This document shows positions 32,473-42,251 of a DNA stretch of 64,000 nt, in pieces. The position numbers were made by a program, and so were the translations under genes. The notes under the pieces were generated by a model that did no database searches, was not told the DNA's origin, and was given only the letters and a program-made list of their open reading frames with translations. The DNA is from Enterococcus mundtii. GTDB lineage: Bacteria; Bacillota; Bacilli; Lactobacillales; Enterococcaceae. The stretch spans positions 62,001 to 126,000 of the forward strand of contig NZ_CP025473.1 in assembly GCF_003957375.1 (NCBI RefSeq), written 5' to 3'. Numbering within the stretch: position 1 is the first letter of the stretch; each line of letters starts with the position of its first letter.

Positions 32473-33219
32473 ATGGTACGCTATAAAGCAATCATTGCCT
32501 ATGATGGTACCCAGTTCAATGGTTTTCAGAAACAACCTAACGGACGAACGGTCCAAGAAGAACTGGAAAAAACCTTAAAAAAGATGGCAAATGGAAAAGA
32601 AATCACGATTTTCGGATCTGGACGGACAGATGCAGGGGTTCATGCAATCGGGCAAGTCATCCACTTTGATTATCCAGAAGAGCGACCTTTGGAACGTATG
32701 CGTTTTGGATTAGATACGCAGTCGCCAGAAGATATTGCAGTAAAAAGTGTGGAGATTGTGCCAGAAACTTTTCACGCACGCTATCTAGTGAAAGAAAAAA
32801 CCTATCAATTCAAAGTAGATATCGGAAAACCACGTAGTCCCTTTCGTAGACACTATGCGAGCTATTTTCCTTATCCAATAGATGTAGCAAAGATTGAACG
32901 AGCATTGCCTGATTTACTTGGTACGCATGATTTCACTTCATTTTGTGCTTCTGGAAGTTCCGTTGAGGATAAAGTACGGACTATCTATGAAGCCAGCTTA
33001 CAGGTCAATGAAGCAGGCGATGAGTTGACGTTTACATTTCGTGGTGATGGCTTCCTTTATAAAATGATCCGTATTTTAGTTGGTACGTTGTTAAAAATAG
33101 GCAACGATCGTTTACCAGAGGATTGTCTGCCGGAACTCATTGCAAAAAAAGACCGCAATGCAGCGGGTCCGACTGCTCATCCGGAAGGGTTATACCTATA
33201 CGAAGTAAAATATGAATAG
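32473..33219 (+). CDS. truA: tRNA pseudouridine synthase A
   Basis: Makes pseudouridine at positions 38-40 of many tRNAs. 248 residues, with the catalytic Asp in GSGRTDAGVHA, plus FHARYLVKEKTYQFKV and the C-terminal RILVGTLLKIG. ATG follows AGGGGAAGATGA. Confidence 0.97.
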   Translation: MVRYKAIIAYDGTQFNGFQKQPNGRTVQEELEKTLKKMANGKEITIFGSGRTDAGVHAIGQVIHFDYPEERPLERMRFGLDTQSPEDIAVKSVEIVPETFHARYLVKEKTYQFKVDIGKPRSPFRRHYASYFPYPIDVAKIERALPDLLGTHDFTSFCASGSSVEDKVRTIYEASLQVNEAGDELTFTFRGDGFLYKMIRILVGTLLKIGNDRLPEDCLPELIAKKDRNAAGPTAHPEGLYLYEVKYE

Positions 33220-33227
33220 CATACAAG

Positions 33228-33263
33228 AAAAAAGCGTTTCGGCAATCACCGAAACGCTTTTTT
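33228..33263 (+). terminator. Bidirectional terminator between truA and yfhO
   Basis: AAAAAAGCGTTTCGG and CCGAAACGCTTTTTT form a perfect stem with a short loop, giving T runs on both strands. It serves truA on the + strand and the converging YfhO gene on the minus strand. Confidence 0.95.
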
Positions 33264-35935
33264 TATCTTGTACGACGACGTTCACGTCTTGGACGGTGAT
33301 CATCGCTTTCGTTTATAGGATCAATGACGCCGCGAAACGACTGACGTCTACGAAGGTACCATAGATACAAGATAAAAAAGGAAATACATCCAATAAAGAG
33401 AAGTAATCCAGGAATGAATCCTTTTGGCATGTAGCTAAAAGTAATCGTATGTTCACCTTCAGGAACTTCCACCATCAAAAAGGCATCTTGGAATTTCTTC
33501 ACAGGGACTTTTTCGCCATCGATTTTAGCAGTCCAACCACCATCATAAGGGATAGTCGTGACTACCATCGTTTTTTCAGTCGCATGAACGGTTCCTGTAG
33601 CTGTTCGACCGGTAGTAGTCATCTCTACGCTATTATTTCTGATCTGGTTGATTGCGGCTTGATATGCCACGACATCAAGTCCGACCACTTGAGGTTCCAT
33701 AAAGCTAACTTCTTTGGTCCCATAGAAGCTTGCAGTGAAGGTAACCGTTGTGTCTTGCGGATAATATCCTAAATCATAATATTGACCAGTAATGTTAATT
33801 TGAGATTTTCTAGATACACCATTGACAGTAATAGTTGCTGTAGAGCTTTCTAATTGTGCGAAATTCGTTGGAAACAGGCTGAGATATGCTTGGGTATTCG
33901 CAGGTACTTGGACTTCCCAAGTCAATTCTTTTGGTTGATTATTCGCTGTTTCACTATAAGTGACCCCATTTGTCGTTGTTGTGATCTTCGTGTTCTGTTG
34001 ACTTTTTAGGGTTGGTTTGTAAAACGTAAAGAATGATTGATTCAACCCAGAAAGAGCATTCATCAAATTTGTTTGACTGGTTAGATTATCACCTATCGGC
34101 TGTTCGATCTTATTGATCGTCAAAGGTGCTTTAAAGGCTAATGGCACAGCATTACTATTTTCGTACAAAGTATAGTTGTCCGTTTGTTCGACGGATTGGA
34201 AGCCGTATTTATTAAAACTACTGTCGTTTTTAGCAATATTGTATTTGATTCCCGTAAATCCATCCATCAACAAGGTATTATTATTGTAGCGAATGTTCAA
34301 ATTTGTTCCTCTAGAACGGAATCCTAAAGTATCCAAGTAAGAGGAAGAGTTTCGATTTCTGATTGAGGAGAACATACTGATTCCACTATAACCATAATTG
34401 ATCGAATCATTCGGTGAAACAGGATCAAGGTTTTCTAATCGATAAAACGTATCGGAATCCTTTTTCGAGGCATCAACTAACGTTTTGATCTCAGGATAAG
34501 GTTCGGTATACAAACTTCTTGAGGCATAATTCCAATCATCGAGAATGCCATGTATCATACTGTTAGTATTGACTGCGGCTTCTGCTGTCATCAATAGTAA
34601 CAGAAGAATACTCAAACGTTTCAGATCAAATGGGTGTTGTTGGAATAAACCAATCGTCAATGCGTAGAGTGCTAAAAAGACTAATGTCAAAACAAAGGAT
34701 GTGAGCGTGACATACGTGTAACTGCCATCTGGTTTGATTCCCCAAGCTGTAGCAAAAGCAGCCGCTAGTACAATAATGACGCCTAGCAATCGTTTATGAT
34801 CCTTCTCCTGTAACTGTTCCCAACTATGGGCTGCTAACAAGAGTACGAGAAACGAAAAGAGATAGGCATAACGGAATAAGAACATATTTGGTGCGTGCAT
34901 CCCATGCCAGAATAAATTCAAAGGGACGAAATAGAAGCTAGCAATCAAGATCGTGAATAGCCCACCGAACAACAATTTATTTTTCAAGGGGAATTTGCGA
35001 CTGACAAAATACAAGAGGCATAATGCTAAAGGAAACAATCCAGCATAGATAAACGGGATCGATCCATATTTCGTCGTGTCATAAACTCCCACCATGTTTT
35101 TCATCAATAAATCTAAATAAGAAGTTGCTTCCGTCTTCAATGAAGTGATCTGCGTCAACGCTTCGCCATTGGCACGTAGATCGAGAATGGCAGGCAGGAT
35201 GATCACCATCGATGCACCTCCTGCTAATAAAGAGGTGATCCCATAAGGTAAAATCGTTCCTTTGTACCTCCGCCAATTCGTCAGTAGTCGTGTAACAAAG
35301 TATAAAAAGGAGAAAAGCCCGACCATGAAGCCCATATAAAAACTGGATAAGAACAAAAGCAAGTAACTAACAAACAATAAAATAGGTTTCTTTTGATCCA
35401 TCACACGATGGATGCCTAAAATGATCAGAGGAAGATAGATAAAGGTGTCTAACCACATGATGATCTCTGAATGGGCAGTGATAAATGAAATCGACGCATA
35501 ACTGATACTTAATGCGACTTGCCCCCAATGAGGAATACGATAGGTACGTGCTAGAAACCAGAAGGATAAACCTGCTGAACCAACTTTTAGTAAGGTGATG
35601 AGATACAAGGCATCTGGCATCAATTGATTCGGGAACAATAAAACGAGTGGTGTGAAAAGTCCACCTAAATAATAAGAAATCAATGATAGATAATTTAAAC
35701 CAAGTGAGGCATTCCACGTGTAAAAAATGCTTTGTTTCCCTAACAACATATTACGGAAGCTTGCATGAAAGTTTGAAAATTGTGAGAAAGCATCACTAGC
35801 CAAGATGCTCCGATCACTTCCTGGATAAATACCGATACTTAAATAAACCAATAAAAGAATCAGCAAAGGGATAAAAAAGCTAGCAGCTGCATAGCGGCCG
35901 TTTTCTTTTAAGAATTTTTTCAATGTTTTTTTCAT
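33263..35935 (-). CDS. YfhO-family multi-membrane protein
   Basis: 890 residues. A short basic N-terminus precedes the first membrane segment (YAAASFFIPLLILLLVYLSI), and roughly a dozen membrane segments fill the first 460 residues. A large extracytoplasmic region of about 390 residues follows, then one more segment (FIPGLLLFIGCISFFILYLW) and a basic tail (RRRQSF to RRERRRTR). The early motif YPGSDRSILASDAFSQF is typical of the family, which resembles GT-C glycosyltransferases. In B. subtilis and Listeria such proteins decorate lipoteichoic acid with sugars, working with CsbB/GtcA-like partners that are not seen here. The role in this organism is therefore inferred. The ribosome-binding site is weak. 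Confidence 0.85.
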   Translation of the reverse strand: MKKTLKKFLKENGRYAAASFFIPLLILLLVYLSIGIYPGSDRSILASDAFSQFSNFHASFRNMLLGKQSIFYTWNASLGLNYLSLISYYLGGLFTPLVLLFPNQLMPDALYLITLLKVGSAGLSFWFLARTYRIPHWGQVALSISYASISFITAHSEIIMWLDTFIYLPLIILGIHRVMDQKKPILLFVSYLLLFLSSFYMGFMVGLFSFLYFVTRLLTNWRRYKGTILPYGITSLLAGGASMVIILPAILDLRANGEALTQITSLKTEATSYLDLLMKNMVGVYDTTKYGSIPFIYAGLFPLALCLLYFVSRKFPLKNKLLFGGLFTILIASFYFVPLNLFWHGMHAPNMFLFRYAYLFSFLVLLLAAHSWEQLQEKDHKRLLGVIIVLAAAFATAWGIKPDGSYTYVTLTSFVLTLVFLALYALTIGLFQQHPFDLKRLSILLLLLMTAEAAVNTNSMIHGILDDWNYASRSLYTEPYPEIKTLVDASKKDSDTFYRLENLDPVSPNDSINYGYSGISMFSSIRNRNSSSYLDTLGFRSRGTNLNIRYNNNTLLMDGFTGIKYNIAKNDSSFNKYGFQSVEQTDNYTLYENSNAVPLAFKAPLTINKIEQPIGDNLTSQTNLMNALSGLNQSFFTFYKPTLKSQQNTKITTTTNGVTYSETANNQPKELTWEVQVPANTQAYLSLFPTNFAQLESSTATITVNGVSRKSQINITGQYYDLGYYPQDTTVTFTASFYGTKEVSFMEPQVVGLDVVAYQAAINQIRNNSVEMTTTGRTATGTVHATEKTMVVTTIPYDGGWTAKIDGEKVPVKKFQDAFLMVEVPEGEHTITFSYMPKGFIPGLLLFIGCISFFILYLWYLRRRQSFRGVIDPINESDDHRPRRERRRTR

Positions 35936-36102
35936 TACAATTCAGTCACCAAATTTCTATTTGAAGTTATAATTAGTTTATCACATTCATGATTTTACTT
36001 GCTGAAAATACAACCAAATTCATAAAAAAATTACATTTGGAATTAAATAACATTCGTGAGTTAAAATTACATTTACATCAAGAAAATAGCACAAAATAAG
36101 AA

Positions 36103-36130
36103 AACACTTTATACTTTAAAATAAAGTGTT
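36103..36130. promoter_or_regulatory. Perfect inverted repeat touching a promoter
   Basis: AACACTTTAT and ATAAAGTGTT are perfect 10-base arms separated by 8 bases. The right arm overlaps the first two bases of the -35 at 36129. Its position suits an operator for the transcript starting near 36164; it also lies upstream of the divergent yfhO gene. It has no T run, so a terminator is unlikely. Confidence 0.5.
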
Positions 36131-36157
36131 GACAGGCGTTTGCAAATACGTTATGTT
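36129..36157 (+). promoter_or_regulatory. Promoter of a candidate small RNA
   Basis: TTGACA, 17 bases, TATGTT on the + strand, with no + strand open reading frame downstream before a terminator at 36227-36271. Confidence 0.7.
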
Positions 36158-36163
36158 TTATTT

Positions 36164-36271
36164 GTAACAATTATAAAAAAACATATACTTATCACTATCT
36201 GAGAGGTAGTGGCACATAAAAGAAGACTTAAAACAATTATCTGGGTGATTGATTGTTTTAAGCCTTTTTTA
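36164..36271 (+). ncRNA. Candidate small RNA, about 108 bases
   Basis: From the predicted start after a good promoter to a strong Rho-independent terminator. It contains a hairpin CACTATCT-GAG-AGGTAGTG at 36193-36211 and the terminator stem CTTAAAACAAT/ATTGTTTTAAG (11 perfect pairs, 36227-36262) followed by CCTTTTTT. There is no ribosome-binding site with a start codon inside. The next + strand gene begins 570 bases further on and rpmB lies between on the other strand, so it is not the leader of an adjacent gene. It does not match a small RNA or riboswitch that I recognise. Confidence 0.55.
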
Positions 36272-36333
36272 TTTTTTCTTCTTAAGTTTCATGTAGTTGA
36301 GGAAATGTCTCACATTTGATAATGATTTGCAAA

Positions 36334-36366
36334 AAATAAAAACCGTTCATTTTGTTGAACGGTTCA
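36334..36366 (-). terminator. Terminator of rpmB
   Basis: On the minus strand AACCGTTC and GAACGGTT form an 8-base stem with an 8-base loop, followed by TTTATTTTTT. It faces the small-RNA terminator. Confidence 0.85.
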
Positions 36367-36381
36367 AATCATTTTATTCAA

Positions 36382-36570
36382 TTATACGCGTTCAACTTTT
36401 CCTGATTTCAACGCACGAGTTGACACCCAAACTTTTTTAGGTTTGCCGTCAATCAATACGCGAACTTTTTGTAAGTTAGGTTTAACTGTACGTTTTGTTG
36501 AGTTCATCGCATGTGAACGGTTGTTTCCACTTTTTGTCTTGCGACCTGTAAAGTAACAAACTTTTGCCAT
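36382..36570 (-). CDS. rpmB: 50S ribosomal protein L28
   Basis: 62 residues: [20 protein letters not shown] followed by [19 protein letters not shown]. Only one Cys is present, so this is the form without a zinc ribbon. The start is set by AAAGGAGGAAATTTAC before the ATG at 36570; the frame is open further upstream but only into the leader. Single gene with its own promoter and terminator. Confidence 0.97.
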   Translation of the reverse strand: MAKVCYFTGRKTKSGNNRSHAMNSTKRTVKPNLQKVRVLIDGKPKKVWVSTRALKSGKVERV

Positions 36571-36628
36571 GTAAATTTCCTCCTTTGCCTTGATTTGGAG
36601 CAATAGTAACTTCAGCTCATACCAGAAT

Positions 36629-36657
36629 AACATATCATATGGCGTAGGAATTTGCAA
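36629..36657 (-). promoter_or_regulatory. rpmB promoter
   Basis: On the minus strand TTGCAA, 17 bases, TATGTT, about 60 bases before the rpmB start. Confidence 0.7.
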
Positions 36658-36784
36658 GCATATTTTCATAGAATTGATTGACATTTTCAGTGATTAATTG
36701 TAACGTGAACAAAGTCTTTTCCTAATTTTTTTCAATGGTTTTTGAGTACTTTAAGGGAACAACCTTTTATTTCGGTTGACGCTA

Positions 36785-36804
36785 TGATAAAATGTGATAG
36801 TAGA
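36785..36804 (+). promoter_or_regulatory. Promoter region of the Asp23-like/fakA genes
   Basis: An extended -10, TGATAAAAT, lies at 36785-36793. Overlapping it is a second possible pair, TTGACG (36776) with TAGTAG (36798). Either would place the start about 40 bases before the Asp23-like gene. Confidence 0.45.
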
Positions 36805-36841
36805 AAAATGGGAATATTTTACCCGTTAAGGAGGCTCATTC

Positions 36842-37204
36842 ATGGCTGTAAAAATTCAAACGTCAGCTGGAACCATTGAAATTACCAATGATGTCATCGC
36901 AACAGTTGTTGGTGGTGCCGCAACAGATGTATTTGGTGTTGTAGGAATGGCTAGCAAGAATCAAATCAAAGATAATATCACTGAAATTTTACGTAAAGAA
37001 AATTACTCAAGAGGAGTAGTTGTCCGCCAAGAAGCTAATGGGATCGCAGTAGATGTTTATACAATCATTAGTTATGGCACAAAAATTTCAGAAGTTTCTC
37101 GTAATGTCCAAGAAAAAGTGAAATATAACTTGGAGACTTTACTAGGTGTTACAGCCAATTCAGTAAATGTCTTCGTGCAAGGTGTTCGTGTACTGCCAGA
37201 CTAG
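36842..37204 (+). CDS. Asp23/Gls24-family protein (YloU-like)
   Basis: 120 residues. Small cytosolic or membrane-associated protein of the family first described as alkaline-shock protein 23 in S. aureus. It contains AAATDVFGVVGMASKNQIKD and the C-terminal NSVNVFVQGVRVLPD. The ATG follows AAGGAGGCTC. The YloU-YloV pairing with the fatty acid kinase gene downstream is conserved in Firmicutes, though the biochemical role of this family member is unclear. Confidence 0.92.
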   Translation: MAVKIQTSAGTIEITNDVIATVVGGAATDVFGVVGMASKNQIKDNITEILRKENYSRGVVVRQEANGIAVDVYTIISYGTKISEVSRNVQEKVKYNLETLLGVTANSVNVFVQGVRVLPD

Positions 37205-37255
37205 GCAGGAGACTTGCTGACTGTTCAGCAGTCGATCTGAAGGAGGATTATCTAG

Positions 37256-38938
37256 GTGAGTGTAACAGAAATTAGTGCAAGCCAATTCCAGGAAATGGTT
37301 CAGTCCGGTGCGAATCGGCTACAAAAAAATGCAGAATACGTCAATTCCCTAAATGTATTCCCGGTTCCCGATGGAGATACCGGTACCAATATGAATTTAT
37401 CAATGACAAGTGGTGCAAAAGCCGTTGTCGATTCTACCTCTGAAAAGGTAGGAGAATTAGCAGCGCTGTTATCTAAAGGTTTATTGATGGGGGCAAGAGG
37501 AAACTCTGGGGTTATTTTATCTCAGTTGTTCCGTGGTTTTTCAAAACAAATCCCTGATGTGACTGTTTTGACAGCAATAGATTTAGCTGCAGCTTTTACT
37601 CATGGGGTCGAAACAGCTTATAAAGCAGTAATGAAACCTGTCGAAGGAACGATCCTGACAGTCGCAAGAGAAGCTGCCAAAGCTGGTGAGAAAAAAGCAA
37701 AATCAACAGATGATGTGATCGAAGTCATGACTGCGGTCGTTAAAGGTGGAAAACGTGCGTTAGCAAAAACACCTGATTTGTTGCCTGTATTAAAAGAAGT
37801 AGGCGTTGTAGATAGTGGCGGTCAAGGACTATTATTCGTATACGAAGGTTTTTTAACTGCGTTGAATGGTGAATACCAAGCAGACGAGGTCTATGAACCA
37901 TCTCCTGCTCAAATGGACGATATGGTAAATGCAGAGCATCATCGTAGTGTGCAAGGTCAGTTAGCAACTGAGGATATCCATTATGGTTACTGTACAGAAA
38001 TCATGGTGAAGATCGGTGAAGGTCCAACTGTAGATAGTACATTTGATTATGAAGAGTTTCGTAACTATCTAGATGGCCTTGGGGATTCCCTGTTAGTGGT
38101 CAATGACGATGAAATCATCAAAGTACACGTTCATACAGAAAACCCTGGGGAAGTCATGAATTACGGACAGAAATTTGGTTCCTTAGTGAAAGTCAAAGTG
38201 GACAACATGCGTTTGCAACACGAAACGATCTTAGAACATGATCAAGCCCCTTCAGCGCCGGTTGCACAAACGAAGCCTCGTGTACCTTACGGGATCGTTG
38301 CCATCGCAGCCGGGAAAGGTGTGCAAGAGTTATTTGAAAGTCTAGGAGCAAACTACGTGATCAGTGGTGGACAGACGATGAATCCAAGTACGGAAGATAT
38401 CGTGAAAGCGATCAATGAAGTGAATGCAGATAAAGTCATCATCTTACCGAATAACAAAAATATCTTTATGGCAGCTGATCAAGCGGCTGAAGTGGCTGAA
38501 CTTCCAGTTGCTGTTGTTCCATCAAAAACAGTTTCTCAAGGATTAACAGCGATGTTGTCCTTCAATGAACAAGCAACGTTAGAAGAAAATAAAGAAACGA
38601 TGACAGATGTGCTTTCAAGTGTTGTCAGTGGTCAAGTGACACATGCGATCCGCGACACGATGATTGACGGAGTGAAAATCACAGAAGGTGATTTCTTAGG
38701 GATGATCGATGGGAAAATCGTGATCTCTAATCCAGATATCTTAGCGACATCACTTGCTACATTAGAGCAAATGATCAACGAGGATACTGAGATCGTCACG
38801 ATATTAACCGGAGAAGACGGGTCTGCAGAACAAGCACAAGCATTTGCGGATCAACTGAGCGACAAATATCCTGAGTTAGAAATCGAGATCCATCAAGGAG
38901 ATCAACCTGTCTATCCTTATTTATTTTCTGCTGAATAA
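37256..38938 (+). CDS. fakA: DAK2/DhaL-domain kinase, FakA-like (YloV)
   Basis: 560 residues. The N-terminal DhaL-type ATP-binding domain carries NVFPVPDGDTGTNMNLSM (metal-binding Asp39 and Asp41) and MGARGNSGVILSQLFRG. A middle domain follows, and a C-terminal DegV-like domain. In S. aureus FakA phosphorylates exogenous fatty acids delivered by FakB proteins, giving acyl phosphates for PlsX/PlsY. The downstream plsX and acyl carrier protein genes fit that role. GTG start at 37256 after GAAGGAGGATTATCTAG. Confidence 0.9.
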   Translation: MSVTEISASQFQEMVQSGANRLQKNAEYVNSLNVFPVPDGDTGTNMNLSMTSGAKAVVDSTSEKVGELAALLSKGLLMGARGNSGVILSQLFRGFSKQIPDVTVLTAIDLAAAFTHGVETAYKAVMKPVEGTILTVAREAAKAGEKKAKSTDDVIEVMTAVVKGGKRALAKTPDLLPVLKEVGVVDSGGQGLLFVYEGFLTALNGEYQADEVYEPSPAQMDDMVNAEHHRSVQGQLATEDIHYGYCTEIMVKIGEGPTVDSTFDYEEFRNYLDGLGDSLLVVNDDEIIKVHVHTENPGEVMNYGQKFGSLVKVKVDNMRLQHETILEHDQAPSAPVAQTKPRVPYGIVAIAAGKGVQELFESLGANYVISGGQTMNPSTEDIVKAINEVNADKVIILPNNKNIFMAADQAAEVAELPVAVVPSKTVSQGLTAMLSFNEQATLEENKETMTDVLSSVVSGQVTHAIRDTMIDGVKITEGDFLGMIDGKIVISNPDILATSLATLEQMINEDTEIVTILTGEDGSAEQAQAFADQLSDKYPELEIEIHQGDQPVYPYLFSAE

Positions 38939-38976
38939 TACAGCCTGAAGCCAATAGATAAAGCAGAAAATCATTT

Positions 38977-39029
38977 GAAAGGATCTTCGGTCAACGATTC
39001 GCGAATCGTTGACCAAGTTCCTTTTTTTG
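38977..39029 (+). terminator. Terminator between fakA and recG
   Basis: A perfect 26-base palindrome at 38989-39014 (GGTCAACGATTCG and its complement) is extended by GGATCTT/AAGTTCC with a bulge and followed by seven T. The T run ends 18 bases before the recG start, so the recG ribosome-binding site lies directly after it. Confidence 0.85.
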
Positions 39030-39047
39030 TTAAAGGAGGGAAATCTT

Positions 39048-41084
39048 ATGCGTTCGTTAGCAGATCCAGTCACAGTGTTGGCAGGTGTTGGTCAAAAAAG
39101 AGCGGATAGCTTGGCTAGCCTAGGCATCCATACAATCGAAGACTTGTTAACTTACTATCCTTTTCGTTATGAAGATATCCAAGAAAGAAATCTAAACGAA
39201 ATCCAAGACCAAGAAAAAGTTACATTAAAAGGGTTAGTTGTCTCGCCGCCAGTAATGAGTCGTTTTGGCTACAAAAAAAGCCGTCTGCAGTTTCGAATGA
39301 TGCAAGAACATGAAGTATTCAATGTTTCTTTCTTCAATCAGCCCTATTTAAAAGATAAAGTCATTTTATCTGAAGAAATCGCAGTTTATGGGAAATGGGA
39401 TGCGAAACGTAAAGCACTAAATGGGATGAAGATCCTTGGTTCGCAAAGTCCAGATGATTTCTCTCCGATCTATCATGTCAACAAATCCATTCGCCAAACG
39501 ACATTGGTCGATCTGATCCGTCGAGGGTTTAGTGAGTATGGTGATTTGATTGAAGAAAACTTACCACTATCTTTAATTGAAAAATACCGTTTGCTTGATC
39601 GTCCAACTGCTGTAAGAAGTATGCATTTTCCGCAAAATCATGAGGAAAATCATCAAGCCAAACGACGGATGGTTTTTGAAGAATTCTTTTTTTTCCAGAT
39701 GCAGTTACAAGGACTGAAAAAAGCCGAAAAGTCTGAAAAGAATGGCTTAGAGATCCTTTATGATGTTGAAAGATTAAAACAATTTACGAAAAAATTGCCG
39801 TTTGAATTAACGATGGCACAAAAACGTGTCACTAATGAAATTTGCCGTGATCTCCGTAATCCACATCATATGCAGCGTTTGTTGCAAGGGGATGTGGGAA
39901 GTGGGAAGACCGTTGTTGCTGCGATTGCTTTATATGCGACAGTGACTGCTGGCTTTCAAGGAGCGTTGATGGTCCCAACAGAAATATTGGCGCAACAACA
40001 TATGGAAAGTTTATCCCAACTATTTGACCCAAATGAAGTGACTGTTGCGTTATTGACCGGATCAACGAAAGCAAAAGAACGTCGCGAGCGATTAGAACGG
40101 TTAGAAAATGGGGAGATCGATATCGTCGTGGGAACACATGCACTGATTCAAGAGGGTGTAGCCTTCCAAAATCTAGGTTTAGTGATCACCGATGAACAAC
40201 ATCGTTTTGGAGTGAACCAACGAAAAGTATTGCGTGAGAAGGGTTGGCGTCCGGATGTGTTGTTCATGACGGCCACCCCTATCCCTCGAACCTTAGCAAT
40301 TACAGCATACGGCGAAATGGATGTATCTGTGATCGATGAGCTTCCCGCTGGACGGATTCCGATCGAAACAAGATGGGTCCGAACACCTCAATTAGATAGC
40401 GTGCTAGAATGGACCTATAAAGAATTGCGCAGAGGGCATCAAATGTATGTGATTTGTCCATTGATCGAGGAGTCCGAAGCTTTAGATGTGAAAAATGCAG
40501 TGGAAATTTACGAAAAACTTCGTGAGTTATTTGCACCAGAATATGAAGTTGGCTTATTGCATGGTAAAATGAAGAATCAAGAAAAAGATCAAATCATGGA
40601 AACATTCAAAGAAAATCAACTCCAGATTTTAGTGTCAACTACAGTGATCGAGGTCGGTGTCAATGTGCCGAATGCAACGGTCATGCTGATCATGGATGCG
40701 GATCGTTTTGGCTTAGCGCAACTGCATCAGTTGCGTGGGCGTGTCGGTCGAGGAAGTGAGGCTTCTTATTGTATCCTCGTGGCAAATCCGAAAAATGAAC
40801 TGGGTGTCGAACGAATGAAAATCATGACAGAAACCACAAATGGCTTTATCTTGAGTGAAAAGGATTTAGAATTACGAGGTCCTGGAGAAGTATTTGGCTT
40901 CCGTCAATCCGGGTTGCCAGAATTTGCGATCGCAGATCTAGTAACAGATGGGAATGTCTTAGAGGTTGCCCGTGAAGAAGCTGCGGCAATCTGGCAAATC
41001 AAAGACTGGCAGTTATTACCTGAATATCAACCATTAACAGCCAAGTTGCAATTAGGCGAACAAGATAATCGTTATTTTGATTAA
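39048..41084 (+). CDS. recG: ATP-dependent DNA helicase RecG
   Basis: Branch-migrating helicase for stalled forks and Holliday junctions, 678 residues. N-terminal helix-hairpin-helix-like and wedge domain (VLAGVGQKRADSLASLGIHT), then superfamily 2 motifs: Walker A LLQGDVGSGKTVVA, motif II VITDEQHRFGV, motif III FMTATPIPRT and motif VI QLRGRVGRGSEASYC. ATG 39048 follows AAAGGAGGGAAATCTT; the frame is open back into the terminator. Confidence 0.97.
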   Translation: MRSLADPVTVLAGVGQKRADSLASLGIHTIEDLLTYYPFRYEDIQERNLNEIQDQEKVTLKGLVVSPPVMSRFGYKKSRLQFRMMQEHEVFNVSFFNQPYLKDKVILSEEIAVYGKWDAKRKALNGMKILGSQSPDDFSPIYHVNKSIRQTTLVDLIRRGFSEYGDLIEENLPLSLIEKYRLLDRPTAVRSMHFPQNHEENHQAKRRMVFEEFFFFQMQLQGLKKAEKSEKNGLEILYDVERLKQFTKKLPFELTMAQKRVTNEICRDLRNPHHMQRLLQGDVGSGKTVVAAIALYATVTAGFQGALMVPTEILAQQHMESLSQLFDPNEVTVALLTGSTKAKERRERLERLENGEIDIVVGTHALIQEGVAFQNLGLVITDEQHRFGVNQRKVLREKGWRPDVLFMTATPIPRTLAITAYGEMDVSVIDELPAGRIPIETRWVRTPQLDSVLEWTYKELRRGHQMYVICPLIEESEALDVKNAVEIYEKLRELFAPEYEVGLLHGKMKNQEKDQIMETFKENQLQILVSTTVIEVGVNVPNATVMLIMDADRFGLAQLHQLRGRVGRGSEASYCILVANPKNELGVERMKIMTETTNGFILSEKDLELRGPGEVFGFRQSGLPEFAIADLVTDGNVLEVAREEAAAIWQIKDWQLLPEYQPLTAKLQLGEQDNRYFD

Positions 41085-41130
41085 CAGATTATCAACACTT
41101 TCAAAATGATGACAAGGAGTGGAAATAATA

Positions 41131-42132
41131 ATGAGAATTGCAGTAGATGCAATGGGCGGAGATCACGCACCACAAGCCATTGTGGAAGGAATCGCTCTAG
41201 CACAAAAAGATTTCCCTGAGTTGGAATTTGTTCTTTACGGTAAAGAATCAGAGATCAAGAAATATTTGGCAGACGAAACAAATATCACGATCGTCCACAC
41301 TGACGAAAAAATCAATAGTGATGATGAGCCAGTTAAAGCGATCCGTCGCAAGAAAACTGCTTCAATGGTTTTAGCTGCACAGGCAGTTAAAAATGGGGAA
41401 GCAGATGCTATTTTTTCAGCAGGAAATACAGGAGCCTTGCTAGCAGCTGGCTTGTTTATTGTTGGACGCATAAAAAACATCGAACGCCCTGGACTAATGT
41501 CCACATTGCCAGTTATTGGCAAAGAAGGCGAAGGGTTTGATATGCTAGACTTAGGTGCAAATGCAGAAAACAAACCAGAGCATCTTTTACAATATGGTAT
41601 TTTGGGGTCATTTTATGCGAGAAAAGTTCGTGGTATCGGACGACCTCGCGTAGCATTGCTCAACAATGGGACGGAAGAGACTAAGGGAAGCGAATTAACA
41701 AAACAAGCATTTGAACTCTTGCAAAATGAAACAAGCTTGAACTTCATTGGCAATGTGGAAGCGCGTGACTTACTAAATGGTGTGGCAGACGTCGTAGTAA
41801 CCGATGGCTTTACCGGAAATGCAGTGTTGAAATCCATTGAAGGCACAGCGATGAATATGATGACCTTATTGAAATCTGCCATCTTGAATGAAGGCATCAA
41901 AGGTAAAATGGGGGCATTACTGCTAAAAGATGGTTTGCGCTCTTTGAAATCTGAAATGGACTATTCTAAACATGGAGGAGCTGTTTTATTTGGATTGAAA
42001 GCACCAGTTATCAAAACGCATGGTGCAACTGGACCAGATGCAGTTCGCTACACGATCCGTCAAATCCATACGATGCTTGAAACCAATGTTGTAGGACAAC
42101 TGGTGGAACAATTTGAGAAAAAAGAGGACTAA
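41131..42132 (+). CDS. plsX: Phosphate acyltransferase PlsX
   Basis: Converts acyl-ACP to acyl phosphate, the substrate of PlsY at the membrane. 333 residues: [34 protein letters not shown] and [16 protein letters not shown] 41131 after AAGGAGTGGAAATAAT gives the family start. The 46-base recG-plsX gap contains GATTATCAA (41087-41095), which resembles the core of the FabT repressor site. Confidence 0.97.
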   Translation: MRIAVDAMGGDHAPQAIVEGIALAQKDFPELEFVLYGKESEIKKYLADETNITIVHTDEKINSDDEPVKAIRRKKTASMVLAAQAVKNGEADAIFSAGNTGALLAAGLFIVGRIKNIERPGLMSTLPVIGKEGEGFDMLDLGANAENKPEHLLQYGILGSFYARKVRGIGRPRVALLNNGTEETKGSELTKQAFELLQNETSLNFIGNVEARDLLNGVADVVVTDGFTGNAVLKSIEGTAMNMMTLLKSAILNEGIKGKMGALLLKDGLRSLKSEMDYSKHGGAVLFGLKAPVIKTHGATGPDAVRYTIRQIHTMLETNVVGQLVEQFEKKED

Positions 42133-42251
42133 ATTTTCTACGAATTGACAAGCTGATGGAGAAAAAAGGGTGGACATTCCAAAAAATTGTCAGTAAAATT
42201 AGCTATGGTGAAGAAAACGTAGTAGTTCTAAGAATTGTGGGGGTGAAAAAA

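Noticed and set aside
36678-36706. TTGACA with a 17-base spacer upstream of the Asp23-like gene
   Set aside because: The matching -10 would be TAACGT, a poor fit. Better -10 elements lie closer to the gene.
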